DNA from: Musa acuminata AAA Group
Lineage: Eukaryota > Streptophyta > Magnoliopsida > Zingiberales > Musaceae
DNA length: 64,000 nucleotides
Direction of reading: 5' to 3'
NCBI RefSeq assembly: GCF_036884655.1
Contig: NC_088330.1
Coordinates: 33,151,001 to 33,215,000 of the forward strand
Positions 23,036 through 35,966 of this stretch are shown piece after piece. The number at the start of each line of letters is the position of its first letter. Positions within the stretch are counted from its first letter, which is position 1. A model generated the notes under the pieces. The model worked only from the letters and a program-made list of their open reading frames with translations, made no database searches and had not been told where the DNA came from. The position numbers were made by a program, and so were the translations under genes.

Positions 23036-26000
23036 ATGGGGTGCTCCTCCTCTCTTGCAGGTCCCCATTCCCTTCTTCCTTTCCCTTCCTCCTTTCTTAG
23101 GGTTTGATCTATCGTTCTCCGTCTTTACCCTTTGTTGATTGCTCCATGTCTTCGATTCTCAGGTAGGATCGTCTTTGTACCATAATTTCTTGTCGATCCT
23201 TGTTGTGTGAAAGATAGGAGTGCCATTCTTTCAATAATTGATTATCCGAATCCCTTTCTTGGTATTTTGTTTTCTTTTCGCCATCTTGATACGGCTGTAG
23301 GTATGTTCGTGATCTTTGTTACAAAAGGTTAGCTATCCGATCTATAATCGATTCAATGCCAGAAGGATCCAAACTGTTTCCTTCAATGCCGTTGTGTTGC
23401 TTGATTCGTGAGAGAAGCTGCCTAGTGGGATAGTCATATTGATGGTGGTATGCATCTCATGTTGCTGGGCTGCGATGGAGCTCAAAATGCAAAGTCCTGG
23501 TGGCGAGATGTATTAATGTGTTTCCAGGCATAAGAAAAACACTTTTTGTGTAACCAGAGTTTGATGGCAATTAAGGATCCATTTGATGATCATTTCGATA
23601 AGATTATGCAGGCCTCGTGCATGTGGTTCTTATGAAGTGCTAGTGATATAGCTTTCTGATTGTAATGGGCTTACAGTTTTAATCTATATAATCTATTAAA
23701 TTATCAGAACTTTTTTATCATATTTGGAAATTTGAGAGTTTCTATAGGTATTATTAGTTAGATGCAGAATTTTGGTAGAGGGCTGATGAAGGGTCTAGTT
23801 GCTAAGGTATTAAGGAATCATATGGCTCTGAGGCATGCCAACCAGAGAGTGAGGAGAAAGTGAGAGAAGGAAAGAAGGGTAGGTGATGAGGCACCAGGAA
23901 TTCATTTAGTTAGCAGGCATGTCTATTTCAGGTCATAGTAAGGTTGCTGGATTTGGTAAAAGTTGCCAGAAATGTTGTGGTGGTGGTTGGGGAGAATGAG
24001 AAAATTATGCTTGATAGCACTTTGATCATGAGATCTGTGTTCTTAGTAAGGATAAACTAACATAGTCTACATCTGAAGATTGGTTTAATAGTATTCTATG
24101 CTATGTAGTTATTGTTCATTGATTAATTTTCTTTTGGGACACTTATCATAGAAGGCATATTTAACTAATTGGTTATACGAACTCATCTGCCAAGTCCTTA
24201 CTATGAGGTGAGAAAATTTGGTGGACTTCACTTTTTTCAAATACTCTTTAAATGCAACATCTATAACTTTGTGAAAAATAACTTTTTTGAATTCAGAATG
24301 AGAAAGATGAGTTTCAACTTCACACCATGGTAGAGGCACTTTTAGAGTTTCTTGTACGAAGTGATGTGTATTCCTTTTTTCTCTGTTTCTTCAACAAGAG
24401 CTGAATGAACATTTTTATATTATCAAAGTTTGTGAATTCATTCTTTCAAAACCATATGAATTATGGTGCTTACTATATCATTTGGCAGTTTTAGATGGCA
24501 ACATATTGATGTAGCATAAGGGTTTTTCCCATTAAATAAAGAAAATTATAGTCAAAAGACTCAAAACAATAGATATCACAATATCCAGTTTAATGCTTAT
24601 GTCTCGAACAATGGTCTTACAAAATGCAGAGTGCTTAGTTTGAGCCATCTTTCACAAGGTTATGTTTATGATTCTTATATATAATCCATTAGTATGCTAG
24701 CACTTATGGCACTGTCATTATATGATTACTATATCCTATTCGGTTTTTGTCAACCCAACATGGAAGGAGGTTCTTCAACTTCTTCATGTGAGTAGATATT
24801 TGTGTTTCGATGTAAAGCATATCTTCAGAATTAAATGTTTTTTTGTTGCTGTTTTTGTTGCCATATTTAAGATAGAGAATTAAATGATGGATTTTGTACT
24901 TTCGAGATAGTGTAAGTAATTAGAATGTCATCTTTTGGTGATAATCAGATAGAAATGCTGGAAGGTTGGATGGTTTGAATAGTGAAAACTCAATGGCCAC
25001 TGATTCAAAGAACATTCGTGTTAAGGTATGCTATATGTGGTTCCTATCCTGTTATACCAACATTATTCCATGTATCCTGTTATTTGTTTTGATATTACTG
25101 GTCTGTTCCTACTGATCATATCTTGAGAATATTGTTACATGAAATTTTTTGACTTGTCTGTACTGATCAATATCAGCACACATGTATTATGACAAGTAAA
25201 TCCTTGTTTTTAACTTGGAGAATCTCAACAGTTAATTGCTGTTTTGGTGTATTTCTTATTTCTTTGTTGTTGTAGCTTATCATATTTCATTGTGACATAA
25301 AAGAGCACCATTGTTTGTCTAAAATTTAGATATTTTAAGGAAATATTCAACACACATTCAAGAACATCTTACAATTGTTATATGTGACATGTATCCGATA
25401 CGGATAGAGTAAGCAAATTCAAATTCTCTGTGTTTACATATAGATGACCTTATCAGAGGTAAAATGATTCTAATTGAACCAACTCAAGATTTACTTTCAT
25501 GACAACAGAAACTTGATTTGCTGCCGGAGTTCCTTGAAACTCGAGTTTTGATCTGACATTTTTATTTTAAACAAACAAAACAACATTTTGAAGTTTTTGA
25601 TCCTAATTTTCTTTTGTCAATTTTATTCCTGGCAAAAATAGCTGCTTCCTAAAATGGAGTTATCATAGTTCAGTGTGTAATTAATGTAAATTGGCCTCAA
25701 TTTATCGGTCAGAGATATTCAATAAGCCAAACTGCATTATCTTCTTGTTTGGCTCCCTTATCTCCCTTGTGTGCTCTGAGATTCAATTTTAAGTTTTCCT
25801 ACTCAGATAACAAGGGTATAGTGCTTCTGTAAGATCAGTAATTTCTATATGTATACAGATTTAGTGTGTTTCTTAACACAGTTGAATGATGGAGCTATGA
25901 CACTGCCTATGTTGATTGTATTGCTTATATACACATGAGTTTTCATGCGTTCATGAGTCTACCATTTTCTGCAATATGGATTTGCTTATTTGTGTGTAAC

Positions 26001-29000
26001 CTTTATTGATTTATTTGCATAATTCTGAGGGCATAAGCAAATACTGGAAGCAAAGAAATTTTTAGATTATGCAGCCTGTTGACCTTGCTAGTTGAGAGTT
26101 TACCATTTCCATTTTTGAATTATTGGTTTATAGTTTACCATTTCCATTTTTGAATTATTGGTTTATAATTTTCAAAAAAAAAAGTTAGGCAAACCTTTGT
26201 CTGAAATGTGCTTGCTCCAGCTAACTGATTTTGATACTAGTGTTGTCTCTGTCTTTGCAGTTGGTATTGTTGGGTGATTCTGGTGTTGGTAAAAGCTGCA
26301 TAGTCCTTCGGTTTGTTCGTGGCCAATTTGATCCTACTTCAAAGGTAATGCTTTATCTAAATAGATATCTAACAATTCTGGGTATGTTGATGTACTTTTC
26401 TGCCTGTATTGACAGTTCCATCACATATTGAATACATTTGTAACATTAGGCTTTGAATTTTATTTTTGAACCTAATAGTAGTAACTATTGGATCCTTAGG
26501 CGTATTATTCAATAAGGCAGGTTGAAGAAAATAATTCATCATATAAGATAACAAGACAGTTAAAAATAGAGAGGTTGCATCTCCTGCAAAGTGCATTCTC
26601 ATTGTTCAAGAATCTCTCTAATTTAACAAATTTTGTAGGTTGCTTATGAGATCATTATGTTTTATGAGTTAGAATGTTGAACAATTAGGAAGCACTAGAT
26701 AAGAAAATTCCATGTATTTGAAAAGATGTTCCTGAGATGGATCATCGGTGTTACAAGGAAAGATGGTACAAGAAGTTATTACAGTCACTTAAGAACTAAG
26801 AATAAATATCAATAGAGGCTGAAGGAATACCAATTAAGGCAGTTCAATCATATTGTTGATGAGCTACCAGAAATAATTCAAGATAGAGATTCCTATAGAG
26901 TGAAAGGCCAAAGAAGACATGGACAAAATGTTTGGATTACTTGAGGATTTTAATCTTAACAAAATAGAAGTGCAACAATAGATTTATTAGCTAACCACAA
27001 GTGGTTGGAAACATAAATTCTTTCTTTTTTCTAAGTTATTGCACCATCAATGTGACTTAATATATATATTTTTTAGTACCCCTGTTTTCTCGTTTTAATT
27101 TCTTTCATCCTACAGCATGTGCCCAAGTGGTTCCTTTTGATATATGTTGATTCTCATAAGGTTCATTCAGGTAACTGTTGGTGCTTCCTTCTTATCACAA
27201 ACATTGGCATTGGAGGACTCCACAATAGTGAAGTTTGAAATATGGGATACAGCAGGACAGGAGAGGTGCACAATTTAATTGTCAAAAATGTCATTTGCTG
27301 CTCCTAGTGTTCCAAAATCCTTTGTGGATCAAACATGTTATAGTGTGGTTAGGTGAAATATATGCATGAAATATATGGATGATATTACTGTTTCTATTTC
27401 TGATGTCTAATGACCACAATTAAATGATATATAATAACTTATAATTATTTTTTGAATGTTTTTTCTTTTCAAGGTATGCTTCACTGGCCCCTCTTTACTA
27501 TCGAGGAGCAGCTGTTGCAGTTGTGGTATATGACATAACAAGTCAAGAAACATTCAAAAAAGCACAGTACTGGGTCAAGGTATCATGCATCTTTTAAATC
27601 TAACTAGGTTTTACTGGATGGGAATTTTGCTTCTTTCTGTGGTTTTGTGGGTTCTGCTTATTAATCCTCAAGTTTAAGTGGATGTCATGAGTATTGGGAA
27701 TGATTTAAATGCAACAGATGTAGTGAGATATTAACTTGCAGCCTACGGAAACCTGATAAAATGGCATATAATGTTAGCTACATTTTTCCTTTTGTGCAAA
27801 TTTAACTAGCATGCGGGAAGACCTGTGCTGCACAAGGCTCCTTCCAATGCAAATTATTTAACCTTACAGAGCTTTTACATAATGTAGAAATATCAATCAG
27901 TCACTATTAAACATTGATCTGGTGATAGTGGTGTACTCGATTCTTTGAGGAGGGATCAAAAACTCATTTGATATATTTCAAAGATAACAGCTAACTAAGC
28001 GATGTTGACTAACAAGGTCTTATTGGATCAAATCTCATTTTCACCACTTATCCTTTGCAATAAGAAAAATAAAAACAATCAGTGCACTACTGCAATTAAC
28101 ATAGCAAGAGAGTTGACATGGGTAGGACCTGGCTGTGCCGCAAATGCATAACAGCTGAGAGTGTCATCCTTGGGTAGAGTAGTTTTGTATTGTTACTAAG
28201 ATTTATTACAGAGGGAAATGACTTTTCTTTTGTTGTTCCTACTTCATCTGAGCCTTGGGAACAAGAGAAAACTCTAAATGAATCATTGAAAAAAAAAAAT
28301 ACACAAGAAATTCCTAGCGTTTGTGATTTTTTTTTTTTTTTTTTGCGTATAATGTTGTTTGCTTTTATTGTCTAACATCTTTTATGAGGATTCATTATAA
28401 TTATAAATTAAATATTTCATTTGAAGGTCAGTGGCCTCTTACACTTGAGACTTCCTCAAATGCTAGAACTAGGTTGTTATCTATCAACATTTGCTCTATA
28501 AAACTATAAGTTCTATCATTAACTATAAGATGAACTTTCAAGTCTTGGAAGCAAGTCATCAGCATGTTCATGGATAAAATAGTTTTTTAAATAATTGGAG
28601 TCTGTAATCTTTCATGTGTTTTGGGTAAGTCTCCACTGAGGTCTCAACTTGCCAACCTTTTTTTTAGCTAACCATTCTTGGCTTCTGTATCTTTTGACTT
28701 CTCTCCCAATTTTTGTAACGACATCTCCACTTGAAAACTAAACTTATTTTTGTGCATCTATGTATGCCTTCCTCATTTAAATTTTCAACACCCTTGTAGT
28801 GGTGAATGCCAATTTTGTTAATACTACATATTTGCAATTCTGAGCAATAGTGAGTGCAAAGTTCCATTCTAGAATGTCAGGTCCATATATAATGATAATG
28901 TGATCTCACAAGAGAGGTTTCAAACATTGTGGTGTATTATGTGTAATATGAACACTTCTTCATTCACCAACAGGTTATTGCTGATGTCAGGTTGATAGAA

Positions 29001-30194
29001 CATTTAGGAGAATTACTCTCAGTGATTAGGAATAGTCGCTTTCTCCCTTCTCTTGTAAGGAATCTATTTATTGTACTGAATGATGGTACCATGTAGTAGA
29101 AAAACCACTATAAATGTGCATTGTTTTTTTTGGAGAATCTCCAGGTTGAATCCTGTTTTCCATTAATATCCAATGATAAAATATGTTTTTGAGTTTTCAG
29201 TAGTTATTTTGTAAGAGAAACAAAATAGATGGCAAGGTAGTACACAACCTTACCTAGGCAAACATAGTCTTTTGTGTGTGTGTGCGCGTGTTAAATAGGA
29301 ACATTGATATGCAAAATAGCATCTCCTGAAGTGGAGTTAGGCTGCTTATATCTGGTCCTCGTAAGACTTCCGAGCCTCTTGCACTGGGTAGCCTTTGCTG
29401 TCTCTTACCTCTATGTATAAAATTAATATTAGGTGATCAGATTGATCAGTTCAAATATGTCTGACAGGAACTTCAAAAGCATGCAAGTCCTGGCATCGTC
29501 ATGGCCTTGGTGGGTAATAAGGCTGATTTGCATGAAAAAAGGGCTGTATCATCCCAGGTAGGCAGTGGTTTCTAATTGGCAACCTGTGAATCTGCTTAGC
29601 TTTGACCAATATATATTTGGCTGTGCTAGGAGATGACATTTATTCATTTTGAAGGATGCTATGGAATATGCAGAGAAAAATGGTATGTTCTTCATCGAGA
29701 CATCAGCAAAGACAGCTAACAACATCAATCAACTCTTTCAGGTATTCATGTAGTAATATGATTAGGTGCACTAATGTCCAGTTTATTGGTTTTTAATTAT
29801 GACAAAACAGAGAAGCTGCTTGATGATTGTGAGAGATTATCCTTTTAATTACTGGCTTTTAATTACTATGATCACAGTTCATGAAATTCTTAGGTACTAG
29901 TTTTTTTTAGCTCCTGATGCTTTGAGAGCCTTTTTGTACTTTTTTTCTAATCTAATCTTGTTTTCTTTTTTTTTTTCTAAGAAGTTTCAAAAACTAAGGT
30001 GACTTTGATTCTGGATTAACTTACCTGTAATTTGTTGTTCTATTTGCATGATATTTTGATCTCACATATATGTAATTCTTTCATGATTGATGCAATGTTT
30101 CAGCAAAATGCATTTGTACATTTATTTTCTCTGAGCAAACATTTTTTTCTTATTTCAGGAGATTGCAAAGAGGCTTCCTCGGACATCCTCCTAA
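23036..30194 (+). CDS. RABF1: RABF1/ARA6-type plant-unique RAB5 GTPase
   Basis: Eight exons: 23036-23060, 24949-25025, 26261-26344, 27171-27265, 27474-27579, 29468-29557, 29655-29741 and 30159-30194 (TAA), 600 nt, 199 residues. The start MGCSSSLA carries Gly2 for N-myristoylation and Cys3 for palmitoylation, and the C-terminus (LPRTSS) lacks the usual prenylated cysteines. Both traits define ARA6/RABF1 against conventional RAB5. GTPase motifs are intact: P-loop GDSGVGKS (39-46), switch I Thr64 with VGASF, WDTAGQE (87-93), NKAD (146-149) and ETSAK (174-178). ARA6 sits on multivesicular endosomes and the plasma membrane and promotes endosome-to-plasma-membrane SNARE fusion; it is linked to salt tolerance. 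The effector region [17 protein letters not shown] is family-typical. Introns 1 and 5 are each about 1.9 kb. Confidence 0.96.
26098..26167 (+). repeat. Perfect 2 x 35-bp tandem duplication in RABF1 intron 2
   Basis: Two identical 35-base units (26098-26132 and 26133-26167, starting gtttaccatttcc) lie just ahead of the exon 3 acceptor. Perfect identity points to a recent duplication. Confidence 0.95.
26650..27040 (+). mobile_element. Fossil RTE-type LINE (3' end of reverse transcriptase) in RABF1 intron 3
   Basis: Broken reading frames resemble the C-terminal region of plant RTE-clade LINE reverse transcriptases: [18 protein letters not shown] (usual form MLRWMCGHTRxDxIRN), then [15 protein letters not shown] (usual form LRWFGHV), then a [10 protein letters not shown] segment (usual form GRPKKTW). 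Stops and frame changes show it is dead. It has the same sense as RABF1 and is spliced out with the intron. Confidence 0.65.
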
Positions 30195-31226
30195 CTATCG
30201 TGTCTGGAGATTGATTCTTTCTTGTTCTGACTCACCTGACATTCCTAATTACTGTGTAAAATCATAGTATATGATTATACCTGTGTAGTAGTATTCGTGT
30301 CTTTAGTTCTTCTGCTGCCTGACACATCGTTTAAAACTAATGGCACACCAAATTGGGTTACAGTATCCCCATCCATTAGTGACATTTGCGTCAATAAAAA
30401 AAAAAAGCTATTAATTTAGTTTATCAATGTATCATGCGAGGGATGTTTACAGGCAATGATAAAGTGTGATAATAGTGGGGATGGGGAATCTGATTATTAT
30501 GATGGTGGTGGTAGTGATGATGGATGATGTCATGGCAAAGGAAGTGTCGTGTTGTATAGTAATGCTGCTATGATCATAATAACGGGTGTTGCGCTAATAG
30601 AGGCTTAATCGTGGTTAATTCACTGTTGCATAGATGATAGGTTTCATATCAACTATGAAAGCGTTTTGTACGTTATTTAATATAATAAATAAAAAATATT
30701 ATTTAAAGAAAATAATTATGATGATTATTGATATAATTATAACTTTAATATCTTTTCATAGAACAAAAATTAGAATACAAATCACATGCTACTCCTTCCA
30801 CGTAGATATCACATAGAAGAAAAATATATATCTATAAATATATAGATATATCAAATAATCTTAGTATTTATAAGATTTTAGGAAGTCTAATGTACAGACA
30901 GTCAAACCATAGTGACATATGTATGGATGGACACTTGCTAAACTTAACTTTAAAGAGATAAATATGAAAACATTTTATTTTAGTGGGATATATACACCTT
31001 CCATTTTTTTTGGAAAATATAAATAAATATTCTTTTTATTACTGTAATTGAGAAGGGAGGGGCAGACTCCATTCATAAAAGTAGTACCTGTAACTCTTGT
31101 TTTTGTTTGTAGGAACGGAAGACTTACATCAACCATCATCTCCCAGTCATCGACGGAAACAGCACATATACTTTTTTAACTATGAAGAACCATATACAGC
31201 AGGCGGCTACCTCTGGCGTGCGTGCT
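30195..31226. other. Spacer between RABF1 and the secreted-peptide gene
   Basis: Probably holds the 3' UTRs of the convergent RABF1 and peptide genes. It is AT-rich after about 30650. No gene is seen. Confidence 0.5.
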
Positions 31227-31502
31227 TCATGGCCTGCGGTGCCCCCTCGTATCGCACATTGCCGACCCCAGCGTGTTGTAGTTGACGTACCGGCTCGGGG
31301 CGGACGGCGGCGGCCGGAATCCCCTGGGCTTGCAGCCCCTCACCTCCGCCCCACCACCCTTGAAGGAACGCCGATCCCTGTGACGAGGTCTGAACGTGAC
31401 GTAGTGGCGATGCTCGAACCGCCCGACGCCGGCCGTCACGACCGGAACCGCGAGGAAGAGGAGGAGGAGCAGCAGCAGCAGCACGGCGAGCGAGGTAGGC
31501 AT
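31227..31502 (-). CDS. Small secreted peptide precursor with IDA-like PPPSAPS core
   Basis: A single-exon, 91-residue frame on the minus strand with GC-rich codons, unlike the AT-rich flanks. Residues 1-24 are a Leu-rich signal peptide (MPTSLAVLLLLLLLLFLAVP...). A basic middle part follows, then a short C-terminal block with GCKPRGFRPPPSAPSRYVN and NTLGSAMC, with two cysteines (57 and 83). PPPSAPSR resembles the PIPPSAPSKRHN core of the IDA/IDL abscission peptides, but the RHN end is replaced by Tyr-Val-Asn-Tyr and the tail extends 20 residues further. The architecture fits an apoplastic peptide hormone precursor. Family membership is not certain; it could belong to another conserved but uncharacterised small secreted family. 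A weak TATA-like CTTATAC lies on the minus strand near 31571-31577, which suits this ATG. Confidence 0.72.
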   Translation of the reverse strand: MPTSLAVLLLLLLLLFLAVPVVTAGVGRFEHRHYVTFRPRHRDRRSFKGGGAEVRGCKPRGFRPPPSAPSRYVNYNTLGSAMCDTRGHRRP

Positions 31503-33130
31503 TGGGGTGGAGGACGAGGTGGGGTGTGGGCACTGCCTTGGCGTTTGCAGAGGGTGGGAGAGGGGGAGGAGTATAAGAAGAGGTGGTGGAGATGGTGGCG
31601 TGGAGAGAGTGATGGGAAGAGGGGCGTCTTAAAGAGACTCGTGAGGACAGGTCAGGAGTGAGATCTCACAGCTCAACAATAGCCGGCAAAGTGCGGGACT
31701 TTGTCGTGAATCCCCTCCCCCTCGGTGGTGAGCGTAGGATGCCGCTTCCTCTATCCCCCCCCCCCTCCTTTTTCTCGCTCTTCCATCAGCTTCCGGACCA
31801 CGCAGGTGATGATGCTCGTGCACTGCATTTAATTGCTCCCATCGCCCTTCTTTCTCAGCGTCAAACCCACCACGTAGACATCGCCTCAACATAACAATAA
31901 CATCATCCCATACGCACACCACGTAAACGCATGTATACCGGCAGAGCAGGTTCGTCTTCAAGCTACGTAGGTGTGTTGTCGACTCCTTCGCATGGTCAAC
32001 TGGCGAAAAGTCAACCGACGTGGCAACGTTGACTTTTTCGAAAACGGAACCGATGGGCAGTTTGTGATGTCGCCAGGTCGACTCGGAACGAGAATACGTG
32101 GATGAATCTGGACGGTCCATCGATATATGGTAGGTGGAAAGTGAGATCGGATCAGATGCGTTGACAGAGAGTTTGGTTGCATTTGGTGGGCATTCAATGA
32201 GGGGCAGATGAGAGGAGTAGTATCCGATCGATGCCGGCGGTGTCATCGAAGGCGACACGCCCCGATTGTTCATACGCTCCTTTTTGTCGGGCATTCCACA
32301 AATATCTCACACCAATCAATTCATATAATGCATAAATAATTTATTATTATTATTATTATTTTCAATGAATCCACACTCGTGAAGCTCAACCAATGCCTAT
32401 CTAACATATCACATCGATATGATATTCAAAAAAAATATTTTTTAATTAATATGAATATGTCAAGTCAATTTTGTAATATGTCGAGACATGACTCTATCAT
32501 TTATCAATGACTATAAATATATTATTCATATTGAAAAAGATATTTGATATGATTTTGGATATAGTACATGACTATGCTATTTTATGTCATAAATACATTC
32601 CTTAATGAGACCAAAAAAATTATCTCCTGTTGTTGCCACGTGTGACACGAATCACGTCGTGTCTTCTCTGCTCCACGTATGACAATTCGTGTCTTGTTAC
32701 AAAGTTAGCAAATTGTCTCTCATGGATGCTTGTGTTGGAAACCCATGTCAAGCATAATAAATTAATACTTAAGATAAGAAGCTAATTAATTATACAAACT
32801 AAAAGATATGGATTAATACAAGGAAATGTAAATTAAGGCTATTAGTTGGGAAACATAAACATGGAAGGAAGGAGAATGTGAAACATATTATGAGAATAAC
32901 AAGTACAATGGCTATTTTAGCTATAGTGGTACACTCTAAACCACATATGTACTATCTACGATTTGATGTACGCCACAACCACATGTTTGCATTTATTGTA
33001 TCGTCTATGGCGTCTTCCTAAGTCTCCAACTTCTGGATAACGGCGATCACCACCACCACCACCATGCAAGAGAAGCTCCTTCGGCTGTCATTACAAGACA
33101 CAGCAGCACATGAGAACAAACCCTAAAATA
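31503..33130. other. Upstream region of peptide gene and AT-rich spacer
   Basis: The first 800 bases are mixed in composition, include a C-homopolymer run near 31767-31777, and presumably hold the peptide gene promoter. From 32300 the DNA is AT-rich with a TTA repeat near 32340-32361. A 221-codon minus frame at 31629-32294 was judged spurious. Confidence 0.45.
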
Positions 33131-35923
33131 ATTGTGTGTGTGAGAGAGAGAGAGAGACCTGCCATGGGAGGAAGAGCACATGGCTGTCAGTGACTACGTC
33201 CAAAATGAGAGCTCCTCGAGCTCACTTCCAAGCTCCAACACCACTCTCCTCTTCCAACCCCTTTGCTGGCCCTTCTTTGCGGTCCATGATTGAGATCGGC
33301 AGTGAGATGTTGGAGGCAGTACATCATACATATATGCACCTCCCTGCTGCATTCTCACAGTAACTTATAATACTGCATTGAACTATGCCCTCCATCTTCT
33401 TCTCTCTCTCTCTAAATGGCCTCAGCTGGTTGACATAAACAACCTTAAACGACAACATGCAGCGAGGTATAGAAATGAATATTATTGCGGTACTCCTTTT
33501 ATTGTATGCTCATTCTTTTGCAGAGTATATATGACTTGTCCTTGTATCGACTATGCATGATATATGGTTGGCGAGGAGAAAGCCGAATGGATATGCTTTA
33601 AGATTCGCGTTCTCCATAGGCAATCGAATGAACGGTCCACGTGTTGGGGCTGGACCAGCGAGTCAAATCTTGTCCGGTCTAAATCGATTCGGTCAAACCT
33701 TCTCAATGTGGCTTCCCATGAAATCGAGGCATAGGCCACATAAAATAAACGTCATCTCGATCATGATATCAATATTATATCTCTTGAACTTTAGCATCGA
33801 TTTGATTTAGTTTACCCAAAGATCTTTTTTCAAGTTAGGTTAGATCGTACGCTTGTAATCATCAAAACATGACTAAAATCTTTTTTCTTTAATATTTTAA
33901 TTTTATAGATTATTTTGTCGGTAAAACAAGAAATATAAAGATAAGAAGAGACATGAGACCTACTAATTAGCTCGGCTATAATGTCCATTTCACACATGAA
34001 ACAAAATTATCTAATGAAAATTCATCGATCCTTCGCAAGAACATCTTCAACCTATTGTTCTTCGCATCTTACCTATCGATCGATCGGTAAGATATTATAC
34101 AATTTAGACTAATTCAATTAAGTCTATGATAATATAGTCAGCGGATGTAATGATTGATGATTCATTTTGTTAATTAGTAAGTCACAAGAAGTAGTCCCGA
34201 GATCTCGTTGGATGAGCACAAATCAAATGATCAATAGATATGTCTATTTCTGATCATGATAAAATGGCACCTTCCAAAAACGTATTCATGTTGGCCTTCT
34301 TTGATGCGCTTGAACACATATAAATCAATTCAACATCATGGCTCGAATAAGTTTGTACCCATCCTTAATAATGCAGTAGGACATGTCACACAAAGATGTT
34401 GAATTGGACATCGACGTTGGACTCATCTTGTCTAAACACCAATAGTTTCGGAAAACAATAACCTCTTCTTTGGCACTCTTCTTATTATTTGGATCTATAA
34501 TAACTTAGATTGTAACTTTATTTCCTTCCTAACTAAACTAGCATCATTCTTATAGTAGATCCATCTACCAAATCAGCAACGTAGACCAAGCAAATTAGAA
34601 GTCACCTAAACCCTAATTCATTGGTGATATGAGAATAATTATGTAAGAAGAAGTTCTAAAACATTCACGCCAAGTGAATGATACTTCGATATCATGTGAT
34701 CGATGCCTCATTATTATATGGCCGATATAACTTCTTTCTCGACTCTACTCAAGATTGTATCATATCCTTCAATTTTGGTATAATATGATTACACCAAATA
34801 TCAAACAAGATAAGTAATTGTTTCTTGTATTAAATTATGACCTCAAGTACACTAGTCGTATATCTTCAATATAAAAGCCTTTTAAATATGTTCTCTAAAA
34901 TGATTGATTCTCTAATACATTTCACTTTTACAAACTCGTCATTCAATCGAGACTATTAACTTAAAAGCTGACTTAAGTTTTAGAGGGATTTTGTCAGGCA
35001 TAATCATAACGTAAGTTTACTAGGTTTGATGTAGATTCAAATTAGATGATTCTGAAATCTCTTTCTCTTTTCTCTAGCACCATCTCGTATCGATGTAAAA
35101 AAAGATTTGATGGGCTCCAAATTGATATTGGATAACAATATCAATTAGTTTTGAGAAGAAACTTATTTTATATAGATTATTTTTTAAAAAAGAATTATCA
35201 TTGTAATTAGTGGATTCAATTACGTGGATTATTTTTATCATTAATAAAATTACTAATAAAGTTAAGAGGATTTGGATATTTATGTATAGTTGTATTGTAA
35301 AGTTATTAAGTTTGTTTTTTCTCTCATTAGGTAATTAATACTAATAATTATTTCATCTCTTTTAAACTATAAAATTTATAGATCTTCTAGAATATAACAT
35401 CTTAAATTGTTCTTTTCATTTTATCCTCTACTAAAAAAACTACACTTAACTTGTTCATGAGTATTTTTTTTTAATTTGTAAATATTCTCATACATCCACA
35501 TTAATATTCGTATTTTGATTCAACATTTTAAGATTTAGATGCCCTTAACAACATTTTGTTCATTGATTTATTCTCTGAGTACATTACTTTAAGAGAATTG
35601 GTTGAGTCTTGTACTCATATATATGGTCATAATTAGCCCATTGTTAATTGAGAAAAAACACACACACACATATAGAGTTGTTGAACTAAGAATGCATCTA
35701 AATTATTGGATAGAGCACTGAGTTATATATACTCATTTCCTTCTAATTATAATGATGGGATGCTTCTAGTCATTGCTAGTGGATATTATTGAAGAAATAG
35801 TATGATCTTATCAAAAAGATCAGATGATGTTAGAATAATATTTAATCCATCAAGAGGATGAGTATGATGATGTGGCAAAAATTGGGTCATTCATGGAATA
35901 AAAATAAGAATATTCACAATTGC

Positions 35924-35966
<43 letters not shown>

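Noticed and set aside
27580..29467. RABF1 introns 1 and 5 are both 1888 nt by my boundaries
   Set aside because: The sequences show no similarity, so equal length looks like coincidence and not duplication.
31629..32294. 221-codon minus-strand open frame upstream of the PPPSAPS peptide gene
   Set aside because: No recognisable domain, runs through the expected promoter and C-rich tract, and has a shifting composition; long open frames are expected by chance in this GC-richer patch.
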